From positions 1-7,734 of the forward strand of contig CAMAQU010000072.1 in the NCBI GenBank assembly GCA_945860425.1: 7,734 bases of DNA, written 5' to 3'. A program made the translations under genes and the position numbers. The notes beneath the pieces are model-generated. The model did no database searches. It was given only the letters and a program-made list of their open reading frames with translations, and was not told the DNA's origin. Source of the DNA: Sphingomonas paucimobilis. GTDB lineage: Bacteria > Pseudomonadota > Alphaproteobacteria > Sphingomonadales > Sphingomonadaceae. Below are positions 1 to 6,911 of the stretch, piece by piece; position 1 is the stretch's first letter; every line of letters starts with the position of its first letter.

Positions 1-32
1 GCCTGGACGCATTTTTCGCGCAGCATGCATAT

Positions 33-1361
33 ATGCGTCCATCTATTGAAACCATTGCCGCCCGTGTCCGCTCGCAAAAGCAGCTTATCCCAGCGCTTTA
101 CAAGGATATGGACTTTGACACGCCGCCTGAGCGGTTCTCAACACGTGCAGGCGATGACACTGAGCTACGCTTTGGTGCCCGCCTGACACGAGAAGAATTA
201 CTGGCAGATACCGACATGGTGGCCCGGTTCCGCGAATATACCATGCTTGGGGACGTAACGGGGGATGCCTATGCCGCGCTGATGCCGCGCTATGGGTTCC
301 GTCCCCTTGTCGACATGCTGGTGACGGCCTGCGAAAAGGGGATTGGAGCTGTGCCCGATGCGCCGCCAGAACTCGGCGCGCTGATCGCGGAGATGGAGCG
401 AACACCGGACTGGCTGAATATGACGCTGGTGGAGCAAGGCGCGCGGGAGGAGCGCAACAGCGCTGCCAATCTTGCGCCCTTTGCCATTCGCGGTGCCTTT
501 ATTGCGACCTTCCTCAACAAATATTCCGCACTTCCTATGGAGTTGACGGGCACGCTGAGCCACGCGACGGCCGCCCGCCGGGTTAAGGAAACCGCGACAT
601 TTTTCACAACAACCATATTGCCCGGCGCGCTGGAGCGATATGGCTCTGGCTTTCAGGCGGCAGCCATGGTGCGCCTGATGCATAGTATGGTGCGGGTGAA
701 TGTTCTGAGCCGCCCGGGCATGTGGGATGCCAAGACCTATGGCATGCCCATTCCGCAGTTGGATCAGATGCCAGCGGGTCTCATCCCGATTTATTTCTTA
801 TCCAATGATGTTCTGAAGGCTGGTCGGACCGAGTTTACGCCCGCAGAGCGCGCGCGGGTCGAGCTGGCGCGTTATCGCTGTTATCTACTGGGCCTACCCG
901 AAGATTTATTGGGGGATACGCCTGAAGATATCGTTCGCATCTGGTGCACGCGCAGTGCGACGTTGCGCTATGATTATGATGACGCAATTTGCGGCGGCTT
1001 GTTGCGTGCCACTATGGAGGCCGAATTGTCGCAGGATAAAACGCTTGCGGGCCGTGCATTTCGCCGGTTGGAACGTTCTTTCTCGCGCGTCTTTTTTGCC
1101 AAGGCCTTTTTGGGAGGGGACTTGCAACGCGCGGCAGAATTGGGGGTTCCCATCTCTGTAAGGGATCGGCTTCTCTACGGTTCGACTATCTTGGTTATTC
1201 TGCTGCGCATGCTCGCCTATAGGCTGTGTAGTCACCTTCCCATTTTGGACAAAATGTCGGACCGTCGACTTGTGGCGCGTCTCAAGCGTCAACTTGCGGC
1301 CTATGGCCACGCTGAGTTCACAACCAATTCCGCAGAGTATAAGCCAGCGACGGCAAGTTAA
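33..1361 (+). CDS. MpaB/Lcp-type (DUF2236) oxygenase-like protein; true start possibly upstream of the window
   Basis: Probable heme-dependent oxygenase of the DUF2236 family, which includes bacterial rubber oxygenase Lcp and fungal MpaB, enzymes that oxidatively cleave isoprenoid chains; the substrate here is unknown. Family landmarks visible in order are a P-x-W segment (residues 125-127), a TGTL stretch (172-175), RRVKET (182-187), VRLMHSMVR (213-221) with H217 as the likely axial heme ligand and R221 four residues on, and WDAKTYGMPIPQLD (231-244). The spacing T187-H217-R221 equals that of T168-H198-R202 in Lcp of Streptomyces K30 (numbering from memory). A hydrophobic stretch near residues 380-400 could be a buried helix or a membrane contact. 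No signal peptide is visible from this ATG. There is no Shine-Dalgarno before the ATG at 33, and the frame stays open to base 3 (ten more codons), so the gene may begin outside the window. It converges on sppA with a 24-base gap. Family assignment is fairly secure; function is inferred. Confidence 0.75.
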   Translation: MRPSIETIAARVRSQKQLIPALYKDMDFDTPPERFSTRAGDDTELRFGARLTREELLADTDMVARFREYTMLGDVTGDAYAALMPRYGFRPLVDMLVTACEKGIGAVPDAPPELGALIAEMERTPDWLNMTLVEQGAREERNSAANLAPFAIRGAFIATFLNKYSALPMELTGTLSHATAARRVKETATFFTTTILPGALERYGSGFQAAAMVRLMHSMVRVNVLSRPGMWDAKTYGMPIPQLDQMPAGLIPIYFLSNDVLKAGRTEFTPAERARVELARYRCYLLGLPEDLLGDTPEDIVRIWCTRSATLRYDYDDAICGGLLRATMEAELSQDKTLAGRAFRRLERSFSRVFFAKAFLGGDLQRAAELGVPISVRDRLLYGSTILVILLRMLAYRLCSHLPILDKMSDRRLVARLKRQLAAYGHAEFTTNSAEYKPATAS

Positions 1362-1385
1362 ACCGGCATCATCCTATGGCTGTGA

Positions 1386-3233
1386 TTAACGGCCAGCCTT
1401 TGCGAGGATCAGCGCCGTGAGCGTGTCTTTCTTGCGGACGATTTTCGGGGCGGATGGGCAGCCAAGGCAGCGGACCTGAATAGCGGGGCCATTTAAGATG
1501 GTCAGCCCATCCTGCACGCCCGCAATCAAACCAGCCTGTTGGCGGAGCATCAAATGACCATAAGGGTCGATTGGCGCGCGCGCTTCTGATCCCATCAAGC
1601 CTTCGGCATAGAGCTCAAACCAATTAGGCATGCGATCAAGATAAACAGGGCGCGCGTCATGGCCAGAAAGTTTGGTCCGCTTCGCGGCTTCTGAGATCGC
1701 ATCTTCTAGGGATCCAAAAGCATCGACCAAGCCAAGCTGCCGTGCTGAGCCGCCATCCCAAACGCGGCCTTCGGCTATCTCCATGACTTTGGTGAGGGTC
1801 AGCTTGCGTTGCGCCGCCACCAAGCCTGTAAAGCGGCGATAAACATCCTCAACGCCGGCTTGAAAAAGCTGGTTTGTGGCGGCGTTCGTGCCGCGCAAAA
1901 GGTCAGGCTGGCCGGACAGGGGTGTCGTGCCCACGCCATCCGCCGTTACGCCCAGCTTGGCGAGCGACTTTTCAAATGTCGGCAAGACCCCGAAAACGCC
2001 GATTGAGCCTGTAATTGTGCCCGGCTCTGCAAAGACTTTATCGCCCGCCATCGCGACCCAATAACCGCCAGAGGCGGCCACATTACCCATCGACGCGATA
2101 ACGGGTATGCCCTGTGCTTTCGCTTGAAGAAGCGCTTGCCGGATCTTCTCCGATGCGAGGGCCGACCCACCGGGGGAATCGATGCGAAGAACAAGAGCTT
2201 TCAGCTCCTTCTTGGCGAGCGCATCCAAAATGATCCGGGCAATTGTGTCGCCGCCAGCCGAGCCAGCTGGTGCTTCCCCGTCAACAATTTCCCCTGCCAC
2301 CGTGATGATCCCGATCTTGCCGTCAGAGGGCAATGGGTTCGCGGTAAGATAATCCGCAAAATCGGTCTGTTTAAAGCTATCTGCTGGTTGATCATCCTCC
2401 GTTCCGGCAATCTTGGCAATCCGTTTGGCCCAAGCCAGCTTGTCCGCCACTTGGTCAACAATGCCGAATTGCCGAGCCTTATCAGACATTGGGCCATCCA
2501 TATTGGCAGATGCTGCAATATAGGCATCCAGCTTTGCCTTTGGGCGTGCTGATTTCGCGTTGGCCATCCAATCGGCAAAGATGGCATCGGCGAGCGCCTG
2601 ATTGGCAGCGCGCGCTTCAGGCGACTGATCGGTCCGAATAAACGGCTCTACAAAGCTTTTATACTTGCCCACTCGGTAGACGTTGACCGTTACGCCAAGC
2701 TTGTCGACCAGCCCCTTAAAATAGGGCTGATTTCCACCCGGACCCGCAATGATGGCAATGCCCATCGGGTCGAGCCAAATTTCGCTGGCGTGGGATGCGA
2801 GGAGATAGCCGTCATCCATATAGCCGGATGCAAACGCGATGACGGGCTTGCCGGATTTGCGGACCTTATCAAGGGCATCACCCACGCGTTGAAGCGCAAC
2901 CTGTCCGCCACCCCAAAACCCATCAAGATCAAGTGCAACAACCTTGATGCGTGGATCTTCCGCCGCCGTTTCAAGGACATGGACCACATCGCGAAGTCGG
3001 TGTTCATTTGATTGACCTCCGCCAAGCAGCAACTCCTCCGGACTGGCCTGTTGGGGTTGCTCCACAATCGTGCCACTCAGATCGATGTAGAGTGCGCCTG
3101 TGTGGACCGTCGCATTATTCGGGGTGGACGATAGAGCGGCGTATAACAGCCCGAAGAATAGCAGCATCGCCAACAGGACAAGCCCGTCCTTAATGCCAAT
3201 GAGGATGCGCCAGATTTTGCCGATAAACGTCAT
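1386..3233 (-). CDS. sppA: Signal peptide peptidase SppA, 67K type (protease IV)
   Basis: Inner-membrane serine protease that degrades signal peptides left after preprotein processing. The 615 residues match the long two-domain form (E. coli about 618), not the short Gram-positive form. One N-terminal anchor spans about residues 17-36. The N-terminal peptidase S49 repeat carries the general-base lysine in GKYKSFVEPF (K192, equivalent to E. coli K209). The C-terminal repeat carries LRIDSPGGS (349-357) and the nucleophile in MGNVAASGGYW (S388, equivalent to S409), followed by TGSIGVFG (408-415). Both catalytic residues are present, so the enzyme should be active. A CLGC motif (589-592) corresponds to the CLTC near the E. 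coli C-terminus, but here 23 basic and hydrophobic residues follow it. The start at 3233 puts the anchor at the expected place; the ribosome site is weak (GGGG seven bases upstream). The gene lies 91 bases after the cell wall hydrolase on the same strand and may be its operon partner or have its own promoter. Confidence 0.95.
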   Translation of the reverse strand: MTFIGKIWRILIGIKDGLVLLAMLLFFGLLYAALSSTPNNATVHTGALYIDLSGTIVEQPQQASPEELLLGGGQSNEHRLRDVVHVLETAAEDPRIKVVALDLDGFWGGGQVALQRVGDALDKVRKSGKPVIAFASGYMDDGYLLASHASEIWLDPMGIAIIAGPGGNQPYFKGLVDKLGVTVNVYRVGKYKSFVEPFIRTDQSPEARAANQALADAIFADWMANAKSARPKAKLDAYIAASANMDGPMSDKARQFGIVDQVADKLAWAKRIAKIAGTEDDQPADSFKQTDFADYLTANPLPSDGKIGIITVAGEIVDGEAPAGSAGGDTIARIILDALAKKELKALVLRIDSPGGSALASEKIRQALLQAKAQGIPVIASMGNVAASGGYWVAMAGDKVFAEPGTITGSIGVFGVLPTFEKSLAKLGVTADGVGTTPLSGQPDLLRGTNAATNQLFQAGVEDVYRRFTGLVAAQRKLTLTKVMEIAEGRVWDGGSARQLGLVDAFGSLEDAISEAAKRTKLSGHDARPVYLDRMPNWFELYAEGLMGSEARAPIDPYGHLMLRQQAGLIAGVQDGLTILNGPAIQVRCLGCPSAPKIVRKKDTLTALILAKAGR

Positions 3234-3257
3234 GCTTAGACCCCGAATGAAGGCTAT

Positions 3258-3286
3258 AGGCTAGCCTGTCTGAGGCAGGCTGTAAA
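3258..3286 (-). promoter_or_regulatory. Candidate sppA promoter overlapping an inverted repeat
   Basis: On the minus strand TTTACA (complement of 3281-3286, five of six matches to the sigma70 -35 box) is followed after 17 bases by TAGCCT (complement of 3258-3263, only three of six matches to TATAAT). The optimal spacing and the position 25 bases before the sppA start make it a plausible promoter. The weak -10 means it could be chance. The spacer is almost wholly occupied by an inverted repeat. Confidence 0.25.
3263..3281. repeat. Inverted repeat (hairpin) in the sppA leader
   Basis: AGCCTGTC and GGCAGGCT flank a three-base loop and pair over eight positions with one G-T wobble when read as plus-strand RNA. 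It sits in the 91-base gap between the hydrolase stop and the sppA start. No run of T follows it on either strand, so it is not a classical rho-independent terminator. It could be an operator, a processing site, or a weak transcript-end hairpin. Additional AGGCT copies at 3251, 3258 and 3289 allow alternative pairings with the single AGCCT at 3263. Confidence 0.5.
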
Positions 3287-3324
3287 TCAGGCTCTGGAGG
3301 TTATTTGGCGCTTTTCCTGTGGTG

Positions 3325-4635
3325 TTAATGCAGCAACAGGGCGGCGTCTTGTGATGCGGCTGGCTCTGGCCGCGGCACGGGGGCTTTGACTGGCCTTGCT
3401 TTCATGCATTGGCTTGGATCGGGTCTTGGATAAAGGTCGCAATTCCAAAGGGCTTTGTCGAGCCCGGAAGATCGGTTGCGCAAATAGCTAAAGGCCATGC
3501 TTGGTAAAAACTCATCGGCCACGGGCAGGCGCGCGGGCGCGGGTTTTGGGTCCGTCCAAATCATGATTTTGCAATAGGGTTTGACCGAGCAGGAAAACAG
3601 AACAAGGCTGAGCATAATGGTTGGATCGGTGCGGCGCGGCACAACAAACACCAGAAAATCTGCCGTCGGGCTCTGCAACTTTGGTTTGAACCCATAGGGA
3701 TTGGGCGGCAGTCCAATGTCTTGCTGCGCCTTTGCGTCATCGTCGCTTTGGTCTTCGAGCATGCTGTCAAGTTGGCCCGCCAAGAGAATATCGCCGTCGC
3801 GGCTCATCGCATGGCTGGGGGAGAGCGGTATCAGTTGTGTGACGACGGGCTCGCTTCCCAAATACCGCCCCTTAAAGGCCGCCAAATTGCCCCACCAACC
3901 CATCCAGCGGAAGAATAAATGGGTCTCTTCCTTGTGCACCTTATCGAGTTTTGCGCTCCAAGCGGGTAAAACCCAATCCGTGTGGTAATGGGTGGCTGAA
4001 CCAACGGGCTTGAAGACTTCTCCCGTCAGCATAATTCGCGCTAGGCCGCGGACATTGGCCCAGGCTGAGGTAGAGGGAGTGCTGGTTATTGCGCCGTCGC
4101 AAGTGAAGGTGAATTGACACCCTGTGCGCCGCTCCGCCCCCTGAAAGACGACGCCGCAGACGGTTTTGGGGAAGGCTGGATGCCGGACCCGGTTTAGAAC
4201 GACCTGCGCCACCGCTTTCTTGCCAGCAAGCGTCTCCGCACCCGCTTCATACCAAATGGCGGCGGCAAGGCAGTCTGTCGCGCGATCACGATCAAGGGCT
4301 GCGCCCGATATGTAAAAGGGTCGGGCAGGGGGGACCGGCTCACGCGTAAAGGGTGTTGCGTCGTTAATCTCTTTGGCGAGACTGGGGGCAATTTGCTTGA
4401 GTTCCAACGGTTCAATCGCTGGAATTTCTTTGGGTAAAGGCGCGCTTTCCGACATGAGGAGGGGAGGCTGTTGGACGCCATCAAAAGCTTTTCCCAGTGG
4501 CCCGGTGTCAATTGCCCATGATAGGATGCCCAATATGGCAGCGCAGATAAGCAGAACAATGGGCGCTGGGTGCACCCCACGCGCGTCCGCCGCCCCAGCT
4601 AAGGGCATCGACGTGCCAGTCACGTTGGGGAGCAT
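3325..4635 (-). CDS. Membrane-anchored SleB-type cell wall hydrolase
   Basis: Peptidoglycan hydrolase of the SleB / Hydrolase_2 family (PF07486), best known as the spore cortex lytic transglycosylase of Bacillus but widespread in non-sporulating alphaproteobacteria, where it probably remodels the wall. A single hydrophobic segment (about 24-42) should act as an uncleaved anchor, leaving the rest in the periplasm, followed by a Pro-rich linker to about residue 105. The catalytic domain covers about 120-245: AAAIWYEAG with the predicted catalytic E130, AVAQVVLNRVRHPAFP (141-156), C160, C173 and C179 around GCQFTFTCDG, and ATHYHTDWVLPAW (214-226). Residues from about 260 to 436 form a long extension with four cysteines (349, 355, 399, 410) that I cannot assign. 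The start is uncertain: the only good Shine-Dalgarno (GGAGG inside the last cysK codons) is 17 bases upstream of this ATG. Translation may depend on re-initiation after cysK, whose stop lies 12 bases before and in the same frame. A later ATG at 4608 has no ribosome site either. Confidence 0.88.
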   Translation of the reverse strand: MLPNVTGTSMPLAGAADARGVHPAPIVLLICAAILGILSWAIDTGPLGKAFDGVQQPPLLMSESAPLPKEIPAIEPLELKQIAPSLAKEINDATPFTREPVPPARPFYISGAALDRDRATDCLAAAIWYEAGAETLAGKKAVAQVVLNRVRHPAFPKTVCGVVFQGAERRTGCQFTFTCDGAITSTPSTSAWANVRGLARIMLTGEVFKPVGSATHYHTDWVLPAWSAKLDKVHKEETHLFFRWMGWWGNLAAFKGRYLGSEPVVTQLIPLSPSHAMSRDGDILLAGQLDSMLEDQSDDDAKAQQDIGLPPNPYGFKPKLQSPTADFLVFVVPRRTDPTIMLSLVLFSCSVKPYCKIMIWTDPKPAPARLPVADEFLPSMAFSYLRNRSSGLDKALWNCDLYPRPDPSQCMKARPVKAPVPRPEPAASQDAALLLH

Positions 4636-4647
4636 ACGGAGCGTGCC

Positions 4648-5568
4648 TTATGCCTCCGGCAGGAAATCTGGCACAGACAAATAGCGTTCGCCCGTATCAT
4701 AGTTAAACCCGAGGACCCTGGCATCCTTTGGCAATTCGGGCAGCTTTTGCGCAATTGCGGCCAGCGTTGCGCCAGAGCTGATGCCAACCAACATGCCTTC
4801 TTCGGTCGCGGCGCGACGGGCCATCGTCTTGGCATCGGCGGGATCAACCTGAATGACCCCATCGAGCAATGCCGTGTGCAGATTGGCCGGAATAAAGCCT
4901 GCGCCAATGCCCTGAATGGGATGAGGGGCAGGGCTTCCGCCACTGATCACGGGAGACAGGGTCGGCTCGACCGCATAGATTTTCAGCTTTGGCCAATGGG
5001 GCTTTAGGAATTGGGCCACGCCCGTAATATGCCCACCAGTGCCCACGCCAGTGATAATGGCATCAAGTGGTGTGTCCGCAAAGTCGGCCAAGATTTCCGG
5101 TCCTGTGGTGCGCACATGAACATCGATATTTGCAGGATTTTCAAACTGCTGCGGCATCCAAGCGCCGGGTGTTGAAGTGACAATCTCTAATGCACGTTCA
5201 ATCGCGCCCTTCATGCCCTTCTCACGCGGGGTGAGGTCAAAGCTTGCGCCATATGCCAACATCAGCCGACGCCGCTCCAACGACATGCTCTCTGGCATGA
5301 CGAGGACGAGTTTATAGCCCTTGACCGCCGCGACCATCGCAAGGCCGATTCCCGTATTTCCGCTGGTCGGTTCAACAATCGTGCCGCCGGGTTTCAGCGC
5401 GCCGGACCGTTCGGAATCCTCAATCATCGCAAGGCCGATACGATCCTTGATCGATCCGCCGGGATTCGACCGTTCTGATTTGATCCAAACCTCTCGATCC
5501 GGGAAGAGCCGGGAGACGCGGACATGGGGGGTGCCCCCAATGGTGTCGAGGATCGAAGCTGCCTTCAT
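4648..5568 (-). CDS. cysK: Cysteine synthase (O-acetylserine sulfhydrylase)
   Basis: Cytoplasmic PLP enzyme that makes cysteine and acetate from O-acetylserine and sulfide, the last step of assimilatory sulfur metabolism. The 306-residue length is typical of CysK/CysM. Key sites: NPGGSIKDR (35-43) with K41 forming the Schiff base to PLP; the substrate loop TSGNTG (68-73); the phosphate-binding GVGTGGH (174-180); PIQGIGAGFIP (217-227), as in CysK; and GISSGA (262-267) contacting the pyridine nitrogen. It ends in a YDTGERYLS segment (290-298). CysK is favoured over CysM or cystathionine beta-synthase because of these motifs and the absence of extra domains, but substrate choice cannot be settled from motifs alone. 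The start at 5568 is supported by GAAGGA seven bases upstream and overlaps the stop of the MFS gene as ATGA, indicating translational coupling. The cell wall hydrolase follows 12 bases after the stop. Confidence 0.93.
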   Translation of the reverse strand: MKAASILDTIGGTPHVRVSRLFPDREVWIKSERSNPGGSIKDRIGLAMIEDSERSGALKPGGTIVEPTSGNTGIGLAMVAAVKGYKLVLVMPESMSLERRRLMLAYGASFDLTPREKGMKGAIERALEIVTSTPGAWMPQQFENPANIDVHVRTTGPEILADFADTPLDAIITGVGTGGHITGVAQFLKPHWPKLKIYAVEPTLSPVISGGSPAPHPIQGIGAGFIPANLHTALLDGVIQVDPADAKTMARRAATEEGMLVGISSGATLAAIAQKLPELPKDARVLGFNYDTGERYLSVPDFLPEA

Positions 5569-6839
5569 GGATCTATCCTTCGGAATTGCGGTTCAAATGT
5601 TCGGGCGCGCCTCAACTCTGGAAAGAGCCAAGCCCACAGCCCAGTGACCAAGATAGCCCCAATTCCGCCAAAGACAACAGCGCCAATGGGCCCAAGAACA
5701 GCGGCTGCGAGGCCGGATTGTAATTCACCCAATTCATTTGAACCCGAAACAGCAAGCGAAGACGCAGCACCAACCCGGCCGCGCATATCGTCTGGCGTGT
5801 TGAGTTGCACCAAAGAGGACCGGACATACACCGACAACATATCCGCGCCGCCCAGCACCGCCAAAAGCCCGAGGGACACCCAATAGGATTGGGAAAGCCC
5901 GAAGCCGATTGTCGCAACGCCAAAGACGACGACCGCCCAAAGCATCTTAACGCCCACATTATGCTTCAGCGGGCGAAAGGAGAACCAGAGAGCAACAAGC
6001 GTTGCGCCCGCTGCTGGGGCCGCCCTGAGCCAGCCAAGGCCTTCTGGGCCGACGAACAAAATGTCGCGCGCAAAGACGGGGAGCAAGGCTGTTGCCCCGG
6101 CCAGTAGGACGGCAAACAAGTCCAGCGTGATCGCGCCGAGCAGAAAGCGTTCATTCCAGGTGTAACGCAGTCCATCGATCATCTGCTGAAACGGGTGGGC
6201 ATCCCCCTTAATCTGGGGCTTTGGAAAGGGCTTGATCAAGGCGACGCACAGGCTGGCTGTCACCAAAAGGCCAGTGAACAGCCAATAGGGGATATCCGCC
6301 TGACGCGCGAATAAAATGCCGCCAATACCCGGCCCAATGACGGTGGCCGACTGCCACGCCATGGAATTAAACGCGATGGCGCGTGGCAAGATGGATGCTG
6401 GCACGATATTGGGAACGATGGAGGACATGGCCGGCGCTAGAAACACCCGCGCAACCCCGTGCATCGCTGCCATTATAAAGAGGATGGGGAGGGTGAGGGC
6501 ATCACGCGCCGAAAGAATGGCGAGCGAAAGAGCAATGCTGGCATCGATACCATTGGCCAAGATGGCGATATGGCGTCGGTCAAACCGGTCTGCCACCCAC
6601 CCAGCGACCGGTGTTAAAATTGCGAGGGGGAGAAACTGCGCAAGCCCCAGCAATCCTAATTGGAAAGAGGCTTCGCGGATGCTGAGGCCATATTCTGTTC
6701 GGGCAAGATCATAGAATTGATAGCCAAGAACGACGACCATGCCTGTCGTCGCAACCACCGCAAAAAATCGTGCAATCCAGAAAAATCTGTAATCACGCAA
6801 AGCGAGAGGGTGGATGTCCTTAGGAGCGACGGCGTTCAT
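5565..6839 (-). CDS. MFS transporter, EntS/MFS_3 type, probable exporter
   Basis: Inner-membrane major facilitator protein with about 12 hydrophobic segments over 424 residues. The family is indicated by the motif-A-like GWVADRFDRR (80-89) between segments 2 and 3, by LDLFAVLLAGATALLPVFAR (239-258), and by NTPDDMRGRVGA then SNELGELQSG (347-358 and 367-376), hallmarks of the MFS_3 group (PF05977) that includes the enterobactin exporter EntS. Members are usually proton-driven exporters of siderophores, drugs or other small molecules; the substrate here is unknown and no siderophore gene is in view. I chose the ATG at 6839 because AAGGGAG lies five bases upstream and the protein then begins directly before the conserved PLALRDYRFFW; the frame could start at a TTG at 6875, but that is less likely. 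The gene overlaps cysK by four bases, so the two are probably translated together. Possible exported products could therefore relate to cysteine or thiols, which is speculation. Confidence 0.88.
   Translation of the reverse strand: MNAVAPKDIHPLALRDYRFFWIARFFAVVATTGMVVVLGYQFYDLARTEYGLSIREASFQLGLLGLAQFLPLAILTPVAGWVADRFDRRHIAILANGIDASIALSLAILSARDALTLPILFIMAAMHGVARVFLAPAMSSIVPNIVPASILPRAIAFNSMAWQSATVIGPGIGGILFARQADIPYWLFTGLLVTASLCVALIKPFPKPQIKGDAHPFQQMIDGLRYTWNERFLLGAITLDLFAVLLAGATALLPVFARDILFVGPEGLGWLRAAPAAGATLVALWFSFRPLKHNVGVKMLWAVVVFGVATIGFGLSQSYWVSLGLLAVLGGADMLSVYVRSSLVQLNTPDDMRGRVGAASSLAVSGSNELGELQSGLAAAVLGPIGAVVFGGIGAILVTGLWAWLFPELRRARTFEPQFRRIDP
5576..5581 (-). promoter_or_regulatory. Ribosome binding site of cysK inside the MFS gene
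   Basis: GAAGGA on the minus strand lies seven bases before the cysK ATG and within the last codons of the MFS gene. Together with the ATGA stop-start overlap at 5565-5568 it fixes the cysK start and supports coupled translation. Confidence 0.7.
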
Positions 6840-6844
6840 TGCGA

Positions 6845-6851
6845 CTCCCTT
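6845..6851 (-). promoter_or_regulatory. Ribosome binding site deciding the MFS start
   Basis: AAGGGAG on the minus strand is five bases before the ATG at 6839. It lies downstream of the alternative TTG at 6875, so it favours the shorter 424-residue protein. Confidence 0.7.
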
Positions 6852-6911
6852 GGCCGGAAGCGAATAGCCGCGCAACCTTTATGGGGGATGTCGGCGATCC
6901 AGAACGTATCG

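Noticed and set aside
198..683. Open frames on the minus strand inside the first gene, and similar antisense frames elsewhere (for example 2124-2552 plus and 6660-7121 plus)
   Set aside because: They lie opposite well-supported genes, encode low-complexity Arg/Pro/Ser-rich products without recognisable motifs, and have no ribosome sites that stand out.
1376..1400. Possible bidirectional terminator hairpin (GGCTG and CAGCC) between the convergent first gene and sppA
   Set aside because: The stem is only five pairs with an 11-base loop, overlaps the sppA end, and is followed by just three T residues on the plus strand. Too weak to call.
5525..5539. Perfect six-base stem with three-base loop (TGGGGG and CCCCCA) near the start of cysK
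   Set aside because: It falls on the conserved Gly-Gly-Thr-Pro codons of cysteine synthase, so coding constraint and GC-rich codons explain it without a regulatory role.
6840..6875. Longer MFS protein starting at TTG 6875
   Set aside because: The added 12 residues do not resemble the family N-terminus, and a good ribosome site lies just before the ATG at 6839.
6840..6911. Promoter or terminator between uvrD and the MFS gene
   Set aside because: I found no convincing -35/-10 pair and no stem followed by a T run on the minus strand; only the MFS ribosome site could be supported.
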